Positions 23,431 to 23,799 of a stretch of DNA of 23,799 bases are shown here, piece by piece. The DNA lies in NCBI GenBank assembly GCA_964518505.1, contig CAZFGT010000038.1, positions 1 to 23,799 on the forward strand, written 5' to 3'. The DNA is from DASPUH01 sp964518505. Its GTDB lineage: Bacteria > Chloroflexota > Limnocylindria > Limnocylindrales > CSP1-4. The notes below the pieces were generated by a model. It did no database searches. It saw only the letters and a program-made list of their open reading frames with translations, and was not told the origin of the DNA. A program made the translations under genes and the position numbers. Position 1 is the first letter of the stretch; each line of letters starts with the position of its first letter.

Positions 23431-23799
23431 CCCGACCCCGCCGCGCAGGCGGCGTGCAGGAGCCGCAGGTTGGCCTCGATCGAGCCCTCGGTGTTGTAGA
23501 CGGCCGTGCCGGCCACGGCGAGCGTCGCGCCGGCGGCTTGGGCCTCGGCGATGGTGCCCGCGTGGATGCCGCCGTCGACCTCGATCGCGACGCGGTCGCC
23601 CAGGCCTCGTGCATCAAGGAGCGCGCGCAGGCGACGCACCTTGTCGAGCGTGTAGGGGATGAGCTCCTGGCCGCCGAAACCCGGCTCGACGGTCATGACC
23701 AGGGCCATGTCAAGCTCGTCCAGGACCTCCTCCAGGGCCGTCAACGGGGTGGCCGGGTTGACCGCCGCGCCGGGTCCGCCGCCGAGCTCGCGGATGCGG
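23427..23799 (-). CDS. rpe: Ribulose-phosphate 3-epimerase, C-terminal part
   Basis: About 123 codons of the C-terminal half lie in the window; the start is beyond base 23799. The visible frame contains AVNPATPL, the MALVMTVEPGFGGQ active-site strand (the usual D/V-L-x-M-x-V-x-P-G-F-x-G-Q), an IEVDGGI strand with the second catalytic aspartate, and AGTAVY near the phosphate-binding end. It interconverts ribulose 5-phosphate and xylulose 5-phosphate, the step after Gnd. The gene is convergent with gnd, the two stop codons overlapping as CTAG. The upstream boundary and promoter are not visible. Confidence 0.93.
   Translation of the reverse strand, partial: RIRELGGGPGAAVNPATPLTALEEVLDELDMALVMTVEPGFGGQELIPYTLDKVRRLRALLDARGLGDRVAIEVDGGIHAGTIAEAQAAGATLAVAGTAVYNTEGSIEANLRLLHAACAAGSG

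Overview
This is a GC-rich (about 70% G+C) chromosomal segment from a free-living bacterium. Gene density is high, many genes overlap by ATGA/GTGA/TGATG, and short TANNNT -10 boxes often sit only 6-9 bases before the start codon with no Shine-Dalgarno (SD) sequence. The style fits a Chloroflexota-type or similar deep-branching high-GC lineage, but no rRNA or marker gene fixes the taxonomy. I see no phage, plasmid, insertion sequence, tRNA or CRISPR.

Layout. At 1-52 (minus) lies the N-terminus of a peroxiredoxin-like gene. At 98-3852 (minus) a thiamine operon is headed by a TPP riboswitch: thiamine pyrophosphokinase, then YkoE, YkoD and YkoC, a complete ECF-type importer for thiamine or its HMP precursor. 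At 3876-5798 a HAD phosphatase (minus) diverges from a YbaK-type tRNA-editing protein (plus), which is coupled to a propeller-like protein of unknown role.

At 5799-6274 there is no conventional gene. This gap holds a palindromic repeat, a strong hairpin, the best promoter of the window and a foldable RNA candidate. Then follow a GIDE-like membrane protein, a very large HTH/4xGAF/GGDEF diguanylate cyclase and a class I glutamine amidotransferase (plus). These meet, tail to tail, a polar amino-acid ABC transporter (minus: binding protein, permease, ATPase). At 13744-17261 come a SAM hydroxide adenosyltransferase (minus), a membrane protein of unknown function, a WYL regulator and a RidA-family protein (plus). 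At 17487-19104 an SRPBCC protein and a 2TM/RCK ion channel diverge from a symmetric promoter. At 19164-19314 is a second copy of the palindromic repeat.

At 19370-23799 lie the three transhydrogenase genes (pntAA, pntAB, pntB; minus), divergent from 6-phosphogluconate dehydrogenase (plus), which ends tail to tail with ribulose-phosphate 3-epimerase (minus, cut by the window edge). This groups NADPH production and the pentose phosphate pathway.

Most noteworthy: (1) an independently transcribed structured-RNA candidate at 6124-6247; (2) a pair of about 150-bp imperfect-palindrome repeats that align without gaps 13,309 bp apart; (3) systematic leaderless promoters, some as back-to-back divergent pairs; (4) a diguanylate cyclase whose HTH domain has no ordinary start codon; (5) an ion channel with a non-canonical selectivity filter.
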